In this document: positions 42,016-51,653 of the stretch, piece after piece
How the letters are laid out: each line of letters opens with the position of its first letter
How positions within the stretch are numbered: the first letter of the stretch is position 1
Source of the DNA: Pseudomonas putida
GTDB taxonomy: Bacteria; Pseudomonadota; Gammaproteobacteria; Pseudomonadales; Pseudomonadaceae
DNA length: 64,000 nucleotides
Direction: 5' to 3'
NCBI RefSeq assembly: GCF_028682455.1
Contig: NZ_JANHLD010000003.1
Span: 496,001 to 560,000, forward strand
Position numbers and translations under genes: made by a program
The notes under the pieces: generated by a model
What the model was told of the DNA's origin: nothing
Databases searched by the model: none
What the model saw: the letters and a program-made list of their open reading frames with translations, nothing else

Positions 42016-43383
42016 TCAGTTCTTCTTGATCTTCTCCGGCCGCTTCCAGCCGTCGATGTTGCGTTGACGCGCGCGTCCCACCGCCAGCTGGCTGGCTTCT
42101 ACATTCTGGGTGATGGTGGAACCGGCCGCAGTGGTAGCCCCTGCACCGATATCCACAGGCGCGACCAGCGAGTTGTTGGAACCGATGAATACATCTTCGC
42201 CCAGGACGGTCTTGAACTTGTTCGCGCCATCGTAGTTGCAGGTGATGGTGCCGGCACCGATGTTGGAACGTGCACCGATCTCGGCATCGCCCAGATAAGC
42301 CAGGTGGCCGGCCTTGGCGCCTTCACCGAGGTGGGCGTTCTTCAGTTCGACGAAGTTACCCACATGGGCACGGGCATCCAGCACGCTGCCTGGACGTAGG
42401 CGGGCGAATGGACCTGCATCGCTACCTTCACCCATGATCGCGCCTTCGAGGTGGCTATTGGCTTTGACGATCGCGCCTTTGCGCAGGGTACTGTTCTTGA
42501 TCACGCAGTTCGGGCCGATCACCACGTTGTCTTCGATGACCACACGACCTTCGAGAATCACGTTGATGTCGATCAGCACGTCGCGGCCGACGGTGACTTC
42601 ACCGCGTACATCAAAACGCGCGGGGTCACGCAGGGTCACGCCCTGGGCCATCAGGCGGCGCCCTTCGCGCAACTGATAGTGACGCTCCAGCTCAGCCAAC
42701 TGGCGACGGTCGTTGGCGCCCTGCACTTCCATCGCGTCCAGCGGCTGCTCGGTGGCAACGACCAGGCCATCGGCAACGGCCATGGCGATCACGTCGGTGA
42801 GGTAGTACTCGCCCTGGGCATTGTTGTTCGACAGGCGCCCCAGCCATTCGGCCAAACGTGCACCCGGAACAGCCAGGATGCCCGTGTTGCCTTCCTGGAT
42901 GGCTTTTTGTGCATCGCTTGCGTCTTTGTGCTCGACGATGGCCACCACCTGGCCCTGGGCATCGCGAACGATGCGGCCATAGCCGGTCGGGTCATCGAGG
43001 GTGACGGTCAGCAGGCCCAGTTGTTCGGCGGTTACCTTGGCCAGCAGGCGCTTGAGGGTATCCACTTCGATCAGCGGTACATCGCCATAGAGGATCAGTA
43101 CGGTATCGGCGGTCAGTGCTGGCAGGGCCTGGGCGACTGCATGGCCGGTACCCAGTTGCTTGTCTTGCAGGACGAAATTCAGATCGTCGGCAGCCAGGCG
43201 CTCCCGAACAAGCTCCGCGCCGTGCCCGATCACCACATGAATACCCTGGGGCTCAAGCTGGCGGGCGCTTTGGATAACATGGCCAAGCATGGAGTCGCCA
43301 GCGACCGGGTGCAGTACCTTGGGCAGCGCCGAGCGCATGCGAGTGCCTTGGCCTGCGGCGAGAATAACGATATCGAGGGACAT
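42016..43383 (-). CDS. glmU: Bifunctional UDP-GlcNAc pyrophosphorylase / GlcN-1-P acetyltransferase
   Basis: Makes UDP-N-acetylglucosamine for peptidoglycan and LPS. It is 455 residues. The N-terminal uridylyltransferase has LAAGQGTRMRSALPKVLHP-type signature (key residues GxGTRM...K) and YGDVPLI. The C-terminal left-handed beta-helix shows hexapeptide repeats (VVIEDNVVIGPNCVIKNS) and the acetyl-CoA site NYDGANKFKT. It ends the atp-glmU run but has its own terminator before it. Confidence 0.97.
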   Translation of the reverse strand: MSLDIVILAAGQGTRMRSALPKVLHPVAGDSMLGHVIQSARQLEPQGIHVVIGHGAELVRERLAADDLNFVLQDKQLGTGHAVAQALPALTADTVLILYGDVPLIEVDTLKRLLAKVTAEQLGLLTVTLDDPTGYGRIVRDAQGQVVAIVEHKDASDAQKAIQEGNTGILAVPGARLAEWLGRLSNNNAQGEYYLTDVIAMAVADGLVVATEQPLDAMEVQGANDRRQLAELERHYQLREGRRLMAQGVTLRDPARFDVRGEVTVGRDVLIDINVILEGRVVIEDNVVIGPNCVIKNSTLRKGAIVKANSHLEGAIMGEGSDAGPFARLRPGSVLDARAHVGNFVELKNAHLGEGAKAGHLAYLGDAEIGARSNIGAGTITCNYDGANKFKTVLGEDVFIGSNNSLVAPVDIGAGATTAAGSTITQNVEASQLAVGRARQRNIDGWKRPEKIKKN

Positions 43384-43440
43384 TGACTGGCTACCAATCC
43401 TAGGAGGTCAGCGATGTGACCAGAAGAAGAAATTGCAGAA

Positions 43441-43470
43441 AAAGAAAAAGGGTAGCCGAGGCTACCCTTT
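43441..43470 (-). terminator. Rho-independent terminator of the atp operon
   Basis: A 10-bp stem AAAGGGTAGC / GCTACCCTTT with a 4-base loop, continuing on the minus strand as CCCTTTTTCTTTTTC. It lies 40 bp after the atpC stop. Confidence 0.9.
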
Positions 43471-43509
43471 AACTCAATCACGCCAGAAGTGAACGGTCGT
43501 AATGCCCGA

Positions 43510-43926
43510 TTACTTCTTGCGCATTTGCTGGACGGTGCGCAGCTGGGCTGCGGCTTCGGCCAGACGTGCAGCGGCGGCACTGTAGTCGAAATCCGCGCTC
43601 TTTTCGTGCAGGGCTTGCTCAGCAGCTTTTACAGCATCCTGAGCCTGGGCTTCGTCCAGGTCAGCAGCACGTTGCACGGTATCGGCAAGCACCTTGACCA
43701 TGTTCGGCTGGACCTCGAGGAAACCACCAGAGATGTAGAACACCTCTTGGGCGCCACCCTGCTTGGTCAGCGTGATCGGACCTGGCTTCAGATTAGTGAT
43801 CAGCGGCGCGTGGCCTGGAGCGATACCAAGATCACCCAGGTTACCGTGCGCAACCACCATCTCGACCAGACCGGAGAAAATCTCTCCTTCCGCGCTGACG
43901 ATATCGCAATGGACTGTCATAGCCAT
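43510..43926 (-). CDS. atpC: ATP synthase epsilon subunit
   Basis: Central-stalk regulator of F1; 138 residues. N-terminal beta-sandwich (VHCDIVSAEGEIFSG, GDLGIAPGHAPLITNLKPG) and a C-terminal two-helix inhibitory domain rich in Ala. Last gene of the atp operon, 44 bp after atpD. Confidence 0.96.
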   Translation of the reverse strand: MAMTVHCDIVSAEGEIFSGLVEMVVAHGNLGDLGIAPGHAPLITNLKPGPITLTKQGGAQEVFYISGGFLEVQPNMVKVLADTVQRAADLDEAQAQDAVKAAEQALHEKSADFDYSAAAARLAEAAAQLRTVQQMRKK

Positions 43927-43970
43927 CTGCTTGCCTCAACCTGATTAGCGCCCCTTTCGGGGCGCCGGGA

Positions 43971-45347
43971 TTACAGTTTCTTGGCTTTCTCGACCGCTTC
44001 TTCGATGCCGCCGACCATGTAGAACGCTTGTTCTGGCAGGTGGTCGTAGTCACCTTTGAGGATGCCGCTGAAGCCAGCAATGGTGTCTTTCAGGGAAACG
44101 TATTTGCCTGGAGAACCGGTGAAGACTTCTGCCACGAAGAACGGCTGGGACAGGAAACGCTGGATCTTACGAGCACGGGATACCAGTTGCTTGTCGGATT
44201 CGGACAGTTCGTCCATACCCAGGATCGCAATGATGTCTTTCAGCTCTTTGTAGCGCTGCAGCACGTACTGGACGCCGCGAGCGGTGTCGTAGTGCTCGTT
44301 GCCGATCACGTTCGGGTCCAGCTGGCGCGAAGTCGAGTCCAGTGGATCGACCGCTGGGTAGATACCCAGGGAGGCGATGTCACGGGACAGTACGACGGTG
44401 GCGTCCAAGTGGGCGAAGGTGGTCGCTGGCGACGGGTCGGTCAGGTCGTCCGCAGGTACGTATACGGCCTGGATCGAGGTGATCGAACCTTCCTTGGTCG
44501 AAGTGATACGCTCTTGCAGAACGCCCATCTCTTCAGCCAGGGTCGGCTGGTAACCTACTGCCGAAGGCATACGGCCCAGCAGTGCGGATACTTCGGTACC
44601 GGCCAGGGTGTAACGGTAGATGTTGTCGACGAACAGCAGAACGTCGTTACCTTCGTCACGGAACTTCTCGGCCATGGTCAGGCCGGTCAGCGCTACGCGC
44701 AGACGGTTTCCTGGTGGCTCGTTCATTTGGCCGTAAACCAGGGCAACCTTGTCCAGTACGTTGGAATCCTTCATCTCGTGGTAGAAATCGTTACCCTCAC
44801 GAGTACGCTCACCCACACCGGCGAACACGGAATAACCGCTGTGCTCGATGGCGATGTTACGGATCAGTTCCATCATGTTTACGGTTTTGCCTACACCGGC
44901 ACCACCGAACAGACCAACCTTACCACCCTTGGCGAACGGGCAAACCAGGTCGATAACCTTGATGCCGGTTTCCAACAGGTCGTTGCCGCCTGCCTGGTCA
45001 GCGAAGGAAGGCGCTTGGCGGTGAATACCCCAACGCTCTTCTTCGCCGATCGGGCCAGCTTCGTCGATCGGGTTGCCCAGGACGTCCATGATACGGCCCA
45101 GGGTCGCTTTACCGACCGGTACCGAGATGGGAGCCTTGGTGTCGACGACGTCCAGACCGCGCTTCAAGCCTTCGGTCGAACCCATCGCAATGGAACGAAC
45201 TACGCCGTCGCCCAGCTGCTGCTGAACTTCCAGAGTAGTTTCCGCGCCTTGTACTTTCAGCGCGCTATAGACATTCGGAACGCTGTCACGTGGGAATTCC
45301 ACGTCGATGACGGCGCCGATGATTTGAACGATACGTCCGCTACTCAT
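43971..45347 (-). CDS. atpD: ATP synthase beta subunit
   Basis: Catalytic F1 subunit; 458 residues. P-loop GGAGVGKTV near residue 150, GERTREGNDFYHEM, LLFVDNIYRYTLAG and the signature PAVDPLDSTSR. Full length with no anomalies. Confidence 0.98.
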   Translation of the reverse strand: MSSGRIVQIIGAVIDVEFPRDSVPNVYSALKVQGAETTLEVQQQLGDGVVRSIAMGSTEGLKRGLDVVDTKAPISVPVGKATLGRIMDVLGNPIDEAGPIGEEERWGIHRQAPSFADQAGGNDLLETGIKVIDLVCPFAKGGKVGLFGGAGVGKTVNMMELIRNIAIEHSGYSVFAGVGERTREGNDFYHEMKDSNVLDKVALVYGQMNEPPGNRLRVALTGLTMAEKFRDEGNDVLLFVDNIYRYTLAGTEVSALLGRMPSAVGYQPTLAEEMGVLQERITSTKEGSITSIQAVYVPADDLTDPSPATTFAHLDATVVLSRDIASLGIYPAVDPLDSTSRQLDPNVIGNEHYDTARGVQYVLQRYKELKDIIAILGMDELSESDKQLVSRARKIQRFLSQPFFVAEVFTGSPGKYVSLKDTIAGFSGILKGDYDHLPEQAFYMVGGIEEAVEKAKKL

Positions 45348-45374
45348 AGCTGGATCCTCTGAATATTTGAACCG

Positions 45375-46235
45375 TTAAACCGCGGCAGCGCCGCCGACGA
45401 TTTCCGAGATCTCTTGGGTGATCGCAGCCTGACGCGCCTTGTTGTAGATCAGCTGCAATTCGCTGATCAGATCACCGGCGTTGTCGGTGGCGTTCTTCAT
45501 TGCGATCATCCGGGCAGCTTGTTCAGCTGCGTTGTTCTCGACCACCGCCTGGTAGACCTGCGACTCCACGTAACGCACCATCAGGCCGTCCAGCAGCTCT
45601 TTGGCGTCAGGTTCGTAGAGGTAGTCCCAGTGGTGCTTGAGTTCTTGATCCGGGGTTGCTACCAACGGAATCAACTGCTCGACCGTTGGCGTTTGCGTCA
45701 TGGTATTGATGAACTTGTTCGATACCACGGACAGACGATCGATACGACCATCCAGGTAAGCGTCCAGCATGACCTTGACGCTGCCGATCAGATCATTGAT
45801 CGACGGCTCTTCGCCCAGGTGGCTGATTGCCGCGACGACGTTACCGCCGAAGCTGCGGAAAAACGCCGCACCTTTGCTGCCAACCACGCAAAGATCGATC
45901 TCGATACCTTGCTCGCGGTTGACCGCCATGTCCTTGACCAGGGCCTTGAACAGGTTGGTGTTCAAACCGCCGCACAGACCACGGTCACTGCTCACCACGA
46001 TATAACCGGCGCGCTTTACAGGGCGGTCGATCATGAACGGGTGGCGGTATTCCGGGTTGGCGTTGGCCAGATGACCAATTACCTGGCGGATACGCTCCGC
46101 ATAAGGACGGCTAGCAGCCATGCGCATTTGAGCCTTGCGCATCTTGCTGACCGCCACTTTTTCCATGGCGCTGGTAATTTTTTGCGTGCTTTTGATGCTC
46201 GCAATCTTACTGCGAATCTCTTTTGCGCCTGCCAT
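45375..46235 (-). CDS. atpG: ATP synthase gamma subunit
   Basis: Rotor shaft of F1; 286 residues. N-terminal coiled helix (EIRSKIASIKSTQKITSAMEKV), VVSSDRGLCGGLN in the middle, and the C-terminal helix ending RQAAITQEISEIVGGAAAV. The family C-terminal signature is intact. Confidence 0.97.
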   Translation of the reverse strand: MAGAKEIRSKIASIKSTQKITSAMEKVAVSKMRKAQMRMAASRPYAERIRQVIGHLANANPEYRHPFMIDRPVKRAGYIVVSSDRGLCGGLNTNLFKALVKDMAVNREQGIEIDLCVVGSKGAAFFRSFGGNVVAAISHLGEEPSINDLIGSVKVMLDAYLDGRIDRLSVVSNKFINTMTQTPTVEQLIPLVATPDQELKHHWDYLYEPDAKELLDGLMVRYVESQVYQAVVENNAAEQAARMIAMKNATDNAGDLISELQLIYNKARQAAITQEISEIVGGAAAV

Positions 46236-46285
46236 GTAACACCTATCAGGTTAGCAAGCGGGGGCTGCAAAGCCCCCGCTGCGGC

Positions 46286-47830
46286 TTACCAGGTTTGGGT
46301 GGCCTTGAACTTCTCGATACCGGCTTTGATGCCAGCGTCGATTTCGTCGTTGAAGTCACCCTTCACGTTGATCTTCGCCATCAGGTCGGCGTGATCACGG
46401 TTGAAGTAAGCAATCAGCGCTTGTTCGAAGCTGCCGACTTTGGCGATTTCAACGTCGGTCAGGAACCCACGCTCAGCGGCATACAGCGACAGCGCCATGT
46501 CCGCGATGGACATTGGAGCGTATTGCTTCTGCTTCATCAGCTCGGTAACACGTTGACCGTGTTCGAGTTGCTTACGGGTGGCTTCGTCCAGGTCAGATGC
46601 GAACTGGGCGAATGCCGCCAGTTCACGGTACTGAGCCAGAGCGGTACGGATACCACCGGAGAGCTTCTTGATGATCTTGGTCTGAGCGGCACCACCCACA
46701 CGGGATACCGAAACACCGGCGTTAACTGCAGGACGGATGCCCGAGTTGAACATGGCCGATTCCAGGAAGATCTGACCGTCGGTGATGGAAATCACGTTGG
46801 TCGGAACGAACGCGGAAACGTCGCCAGCCTGGGTTTCGATGATCGGCAGTGCGGTCAGGGAACCGGTCTTGCCAGTTACAGCGCCGTTGGTGAACTTCTC
46901 GACGTACTCTTCGGAAACGCGCGATGCACGCTCCAGCAGACGGGAGTGGAGATAGAACACGTCACCTGGGTATGCTTCACGTCCTGGTGGACGGCGCAGC
47001 AGCAGGGAGATCTGACGGTAGGCAACGGCCTGCTTGGACAGGTCATCGTATACGATCAGCGCGTCTTCACCGCGGTCACGGAAGAACTCGCCCATGGTGC
47101 AACCGGCGTATGGCGCCAGGAATTGCAGTGCGGCGGATTCCGAAGCACTGGCAACCACCACGATGGTGTTGGCCAGGGCGCCGTTTTCTTCCAGCTTGCG
47201 AACGATGTTGGCAACGGTGGAACGCTTCTGGCCGACGGCTACATAAACACAGAAAATACCGCTGTCTTTCTGGTTAATGATGGCGTCGATCGCCATGGCG
47301 GTCTTACCGATCTGACGGTCACCGATGATCAGCTCGCGCTGGCCACGGCCGACCGGGATCATGGCGTCGACGGATTTGTAGCCAGTCTGTACAGGCTGGT
47401 CTACCGACTTACGCCAGATCACGCCCGGAGCAACTTTCTCGACCGCGTCGGTCTCGGTGTTGCCCAGTGGGCCTTTGCCGTCGATTGGGTTACCCAGTGC
47501 GTCGACAACGCGACCCAGCAGTTCCTTACCAACTGGAACTTCGAGGATGCGACCGGTGCACTTGGCGCTCATGCCTTCAGCGAGGGTGTCGTATGCGCCC
47601 AGTACTACCGCACCAACGGAGTCTTGCTCCAGGTTGAGGGCCATACCGAACACGCCACCTGGAAACTCGATCATTTCGCCGTACATAACGTCGGCCAGAC
47701 CGTGAATCCGCACGATACCGTCAGAAACGCTGACGACGGTACCTTCGTTGCGGGCTTGAGAGGCTACATCGAGATTCTCGATGCGGCCCTTGATGATTTC
47801 ACTAATTTCGGAAGGATTGAGTTGCTGCAT
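46286..47830 (-). CDS. atpA: ATP synthase alpha subunit
   Basis: Non-catalytic nucleotide-binding F1 subunit; 514 residues. P-loop GDRQIGKTA near residue 170, RPPGREAYPGDVFYLHSRLLER, and the signature PAVNAGVSVSRVGG. A very long open frame on the opposite strand is a shadow of this gene. Confidence 0.98.
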   Translation of the reverse strand: MQQLNPSEISEIIKGRIENLDVASQARNEGTVVSVSDGIVRIHGLADVMYGEMIEFPGGVFGMALNLEQDSVGAVVLGAYDTLAEGMSAKCTGRILEVPVGKELLGRVVDALGNPIDGKGPLGNTETDAVEKVAPGVIWRKSVDQPVQTGYKSVDAMIPVGRGQRELIIGDRQIGKTAMAIDAIINQKDSGIFCVYVAVGQKRSTVANIVRKLEENGALANTIVVVASASESAALQFLAPYAGCTMGEFFRDRGEDALIVYDDLSKQAVAYRQISLLLRRPPGREAYPGDVFYLHSRLLERASRVSEEYVEKFTNGAVTGKTGSLTALPIIETQAGDVSAFVPTNVISITDGQIFLESAMFNSGIRPAVNAGVSVSRVGGAAQTKIIKKLSGGIRTALAQYRELAAFAQFASDLDEATRKQLEHGQRVTELMKQKQYAPMSIADMALSLYAAERGFLTDVEIAKVGSFEQALIAYFNRDHADLMAKINVKGDFNDEIDAGIKAGIEKFKATQTW

Positions 47831-47851
47831 TGCTCTGCTGCCCCTTCAAAC

Positions 47852-48388
47852 TCAAGATTTCAATGCTTCGGCCAGTTTCGCGATTTTGCCGCGAACCGAG
47901 CCATCGATTACCAGGTCGCCGGCGCGGATCACGACACCACCGATCAGGGAGGCGTCCTCCGTCGCATGCAGGCGCACTTCCCGGCTGAGCCGTGCACTGA
48001 GAACCTTGGCGAGTTTGTCTTGCTGTTCTTGGTTCAACGCAAAAGCACTAGTGACTTCCACGTCCACGGATTTTTCTTGCTCGGCCTTGTACAGCTCGAA
48101 CAAAGACGCAATCTCCGGCAACAGCAGGAGACGGTCGTTTTCCGCGGCAACATGAATGAAATTCTGTGCCTGTGCATCGAACTTGTCACCGCACACGTCA
48201 ATAAACGCGGCGGCCTTTTCTGCGCTCGTCAGTCGCGGGGCCTTGAGCAGGCGCTGCATTGTGCCGTCTTCCGACACTGCAGCAGCCAGGCCGAGCATGG
48301 CTGACCAATTGGCCAGTTGCTGATGGGCCTGGGCGTGCTCAAAGGCCGCCTTAGCGTAAGGTCGGGCCAACGTGGTCAGTTCTGCCAT
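47852..48388 (-). CDS. atpH: ATP synthase delta subunit
   Basis: Peripheral-stalk link between F1 and F0; 178 residues. N-terminus TLARPYAKAAFEHA and the C-terminal GGVVIRAGDLVIDGSVRGKIAKLAE are family hallmarks. 21 bp from atpA. Confidence 0.96.
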   Translation of the reverse strand: MAELTTLARPYAKAAFEHAQAHQQLANWSAMLGLAAAVSEDGTMQRLLKAPRLTSAEKAAAFIDVCGDKFDAQAQNFIHVAAENDRLLLLPEIASLFELYKAEQEKSVDVEVTSAFALNQEQQDKLAKVLSARLSREVRLHATEDASLIGGVVIRAGDLVIDGSVRGKIAKLAEALKS

Positions 48389-48400
48389 GATCGCCCTCGC

Positions 48401-48871
48401 TTAAATTTCAGCGGCCAGTTTATTAACCAGCTCCGCATGCGCGTTTTGATCGATTGTGGCGCCAAGGATCTTTTCAGCACCGCCAACGGCCAGGCTACCC
48501 ACTTGGGCGCGCAGCGCGTCTTTGACGCTGTTAATTTCCTGCTCGATCTCGGCTTGAGCCTGAGCCTTCACACGGTCAGCTTCGACGCGGGCCTGATCAC
48601 GGGCTTCCTCGACGATCTGAGCACCGCGTTTCTTGGCTTGCTCAATGATTTCGGCTGCCTGAGCTTTCGCTTCGCGCAGTTGCTGACCCGCTTTATCTTG
48701 GGCCAACTCCAGGTCGCGAGCTGCTCGGTTGGCAGCGTCCAGTCCATCCGCGATCTTCTTCTGACGTTCTTGCAATGCCGCGATGACCGGAGGCCACACG
48801 AACTTCATGCAGAACAGCACAAAAATGAAGAACGCAACGGACTGACCAATCAGGGTTGCATTAATGTTCAC
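48401..48871 (-). CDS. atpF: ATP synthase F0 b subunit
   Basis: Peripheral stalk; 156 residues. One N-terminal membrane helix (IGQSVAFFIFVLFCMKFVWPP), then a long charged coiled coil. Confidence 0.96.
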   Translation of the reverse strand: MNINATLIGQSVAFFIFVLFCMKFVWPPVIAALQERQKKIADGLDAANRAARDLELAQDKAGQQLREAKAQAAEIIEQAKKRGAQIVEEARDQARVEADRVKAQAQAEIEQEINSVKDALRAQVGSLAVGGAEKILGATIDQNAHAELVNKLAAEI

Positions 48872-48928
48872 GCCAACACCTCGCTCGTTCTTTGTCCATC
48901 ACACCAAACCACTCGAGAATTCGAGTGA

Positions 48929-49186
48929 TTAGCCGGCGATTTGACCAACGAAGGGATTAGCGAAGGTGAAGAACAGAGCGATACCAACACCGATCATGGT
49001 TACGGCGTCGAGCAGACCGGCAACGATGAACATTTTAACTTGCAGCATTGGAACCATCTCTGGCTGACGAGCAGCGCCTTCCAGGAACTTGCCGCCCAGC
49101 AGGCCGAAACCAATGGCGGTACCCAGAGCACCCAGGCCGATCAGCAGAGCAACAGCGATAGCGGTAAGACCAACTACAGTTTCCAT
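48929..49186 (-). CDS. atpE: ATP synthase F0 c subunit
   Basis: Proton-binding ring subunit; 85 residues forming a two-helix hairpin. Polar loop RQPEM; the essential carboxylate is Asp60 in AGLLDAVTM. Followed by 57 bp before atpF and preceded by 142 bp after atpB, a usual long spacer for atpE. Confidence 0.97.
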
Positions 49187-49328
49187 CTTTCCTCCCGACT
49201 TTTACGTCGTATTGGTTAGGTTTTTAGTTTGAAGCGGTAAAACAAAATCGTTTGGTACAGCTGCCCTTGCGGACGATTTCGACCCTCCCCCATACCAGCA
49301 GAAGGGTCATCAGACACGCCAGGCGGTC

Positions 49329-50198
49329 TTAATGGTTATCTTCGTGAGCCATCGACAGGTAGACGATGGTAAGCATCATGAAGATGAACGCTTGCAGGGT
49401 GATGATCAGGATGTGGAACACAGCCCACGCCCATTGCAGCACCACACCCAGGCCGCTCAGCCACAGCAGGCCGCTGCCGAACATCACGGCGATCAGGATG
49501 AACACCAGCTCGCCGGCATACATGTTGCCGAACAGACGCAGTGCCAGCGAGATCGGCTTGGCGATCAGGGTGACGAATTCGAGCAGGAAGTTGACCGGAA
49601 TCAGCAGGATCTGAACGAAGATGTTCTTGCTGCCGAACGGGTGCAGGGTCAGTTCGCCGAGGAAGCCGCCGATACCCTTGACCTTGATGCTGTAGAAGAT
49701 GATCAGGGCGAACACGCTGAAGGCCATGGCCAGGGTCGCGTTCGGGTCGGTGGTCGATACGGCACGGAAAGGAATGTGCGGATCACCGGAGATCAGGATG
49801 GCCAGCTGAGGAATCCAGTCGACCGGGATCAGGTCGATGGCGTTCATCAGGAAGACCCAGACGAAGATGGTCAGTGCCAGTGGGGCGATCACCGGGCTGC
49901 GACCGTGGAAGCTGTCCTTGACGCTGCCGTCGACGAACTCCACCAGCACTTCAACGAAGTTCTGCAGGCCGCCAGGCTGGCCGGAAGTTGCCTTCTTGGC
50001 TGCCATGCGGAACAGGAATACGAAAAGCAGACCCAGTGCGACCGACCAACCCAGGGTATCCAGGTGGAAAGCCCAGAAGCCCATTGCTTTGGCTTCTGCT
50101 GCGGAATGGGCAAAGCCCCAACCGCCGTCTGGTAGTTGACCGAAGGTCAGGTTCTGCAAGTGGTGCTGGATATAGCCCGAAGCGGTTTCTGCTGCCAT
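49329..50198 (-). CDS. atpB: ATP synthase F0 a subunit
   Basis: Membrane proton channel; 289 residues with five or six helices. The essential Arg is in SLALRLFGNMYAGELVF. The extended N-terminal part (HHLQNLTFGQLPDGGWGFAH) is typical of pseudomonads. Confidence 0.97.
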   Translation of the reverse strand: MAAETASGYIQHHLQNLTFGQLPDGGWGFAHSAAEAKAMGFWAFHLDTLGWSVALGLLFVFLFRMAAKKATSGQPGGLQNFVEVLVEFVDGSVKDSFHGRSPVIAPLALTIFVWVFLMNAIDLIPVDWIPQLAILISGDPHIPFRAVSTTDPNATLAMAFSVFALIIFYSIKVKGIGGFLGELTLHPFGSKNIFVQILLIPVNFLLEFVTLIAKPISLALRLFGNMYAGELVFILIAVMFGSGLLWLSGLGVVLQWAWAVFHILIITLQAFIFMMLTIVYLSMAHEDNH

Positions 50199-50214
50199 GG
50201 TTGCCTCAAACGCC

Positions 50215-50622
50215 CTAAGGTCTCGAAAGTCTTATATTCATCAGCAGGGGCGCGAACCAGCTGACCAACTGGGTCAGCAGAAAGACACCGAAGACTGCTA
50301 ACGGCGCCAATGGCTTCACTCCTGCAAACGTCAGTGCGAAAAGCACTGCCGTCAAAATCAATTTGCCTGCTTCGCCTGCGTAAAACGACTTGACGATTGC
50401 CTGCGCTGCCCTGGCCCCCGTGTAACGAAAAGCCTTCCAGGCGAAATACACATTTGGCAGCCAGGCAATCAGTCCTCCGCAGAGTGCTGAATATCCACTG
50501 ACCGCCCCGTGCCACTGCCACAACGCCAAAGTTGCCAACAGAAACACGACACATTGAGCCAACAGTACCGGAAAAACCGCCCAGCGATGGAAAGGCAGGC
50601 GGTTTGGCGTGCGGGTTTCCAT
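50215..50622 (-). CDS. atpI: ATP synthase assembly protein I
   Basis: Membrane protein that helps assemble the c-ring; 135 residues with four helices (FPVLLAQCVVFLLATLALW, ALCGGLIAWLPNVYFAWKAF, LILTAVLFALTFAG, PLAVFGVFLLTQLVSWFAPLL). The ATG at 50620-50622 follows GAGGAG and is preferred to an upstream start. First gene of the atp operon. Confidence 0.93.
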   Translation of the reverse strand: METRTPNRLPFHRWAVFPVLLAQCVVFLLATLALWQWHGAVSGYSALCGGLIAWLPNVYFAWKAFRYTGARAAQAIVKSFYAGEAGKLILTAVLFALTFAGVKPLAPLAVFGVFLLTQLVSWFAPLLMNIRLSRP

Positions 50623-50697
50623 CACAACTGCTCCTCGAAAGTCGACCAACCAGTCAGCAATGACTTGGCATAATTTGTGCCGACAAAATGCGCGCAG

Positions 50698-50726
50698 AGT
50701 ATAGGGGCGGTTTAACCCCTATTCAA
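50698..50726 (-). promoter_or_regulatory. Sigma-70 promoter of the atp operon
   Basis: On the minus strand TTGAAT (50721-50726), 17 bp, TATACT (50698-50703). It lies about 76 bp before the atpI ATG. Confidence 0.75.
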
Positions 50727-50771
50727 CTGCCGGGTAGTGATTTCCGACTACGCGCTACAAAAGGAATTGTT

Positions 50772-51644
50772 TCAGCGGATGTGTGCTAGCACACCTTGCA
50801 ACTCATCTAACGAGTTGTAACGGATAACTAGTTGGCCTTTGCCCTTGTTGCCGTGGCGTATCTGTACTGACGAGCCCAAACGCTCTGCCAGACGCTGTTC
50901 AAGGCGAGTGATGTCCGGGTCAGGCTTGGAGGGTTCGACAGGCTCTGGCTTGCCATTGAGCCACTGGCGAACCAGTGCTTCGGTCTGGCGCACGGTCAGT
51001 CCACGTGCGACAACATGACGCGCCCCATCGACCTGTTGTTCATCCGGCAAACCGAGCAATGCCCGAGCATGGCCCATCTCCAGGTCCCCATGGGACAACA
51101 TGGTCTTGATCACCTCAGGCAGCGAGATCAGACGCAGCAGGTTGGCTACGGTCACCCGCGACTTGCCCACGGCATCGGCGACCTGTTGCTGGGTCAGCTG
51201 GAATTCCTGCTGCAGACGCTGCAGGGCGATGGCCTCTTCCACCGGGTTGAGGTCTTCGCGCTGGATGTTCTCGATCAGGGCCATGGCGATGGCCGCTTCA
51301 TCGGGCACATCGCGAACCATGGCAGGGATGGTTTCCATACCGGCCTGCTGGCTGGCGCGCCAGCGACGTTCACCCGCGATGATCTCGTAGCGGTTCTCGG
51401 CAATCGGACGGACCACGATAGGTTGCATTACGCCCTGGCTCTTGATCGACTGGGCCAGTTCTTCGAGTGCCTGCGGGTCCATGTCCCGGCGTGGCTGGTA
51501 CTTGCCGCGCTCAATCACGTCGAGCGGCAGATGTTGCAGTTCTTTCTGGTCGACCTTTACAGCCTGCTCTTCGAGCGCGCTGACGGTAGGACCACTGAGC
51601 AGTGCATCCAACCCACGTCCGAGACCCCGTTTCTTAACGGCCAT
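50772..51644 (-). CDS. parB: Chromosome-partitioning protein ParB
   Basis: CTP-dependent sliding clamp loaded at parS; 290 residues. N-terminal ParA-contact peptide KKRGLGRGLDALL, the CTP/CTPase motif GERRWRAS with ENIQREDLNPVEEA, the HTH VADAVGKSRVTVANLLRL, and a C-terminal dimerisation domain. Nine bp from parA. Three parS-like sites are in this window. Confidence 0.97.
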   Translation of the reverse strand: MAVKKRGLGRGLDALLSGPTVSALEEQAVKVDQKELQHLPLDVIERGKYQPRRDMDPQALEELAQSIKSQGVMQPIVVRPIAENRYEIIAGERRWRASQQAGMETIPAMVRDVPDEAAIAMALIENIQREDLNPVEEAIALQRLQQEFQLTQQQVADAVGKSRVTVANLLRLISLPEVIKTMLSHGDLEMGHARALLGLPDEQQVDGARHVVARGLTVRQTEALVRQWLNGKPEPVEPSKPDPDITRLEQRLAERLGSSVQIRHGNKGKGQLVIRYNSLDELQGVLAHIR

Positions 51645-51653
51645 GCGGATTCC

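Noticed and set aside
44028..45362. 444-codon frame on the plus strand
   Set aside because: Antisense shadow of atpD.
46223..48304. 693-codon frame on the plus strand
   Set aside because: Antisense to atpA and atpH; no domain-like sequence or ribosome-binding site.
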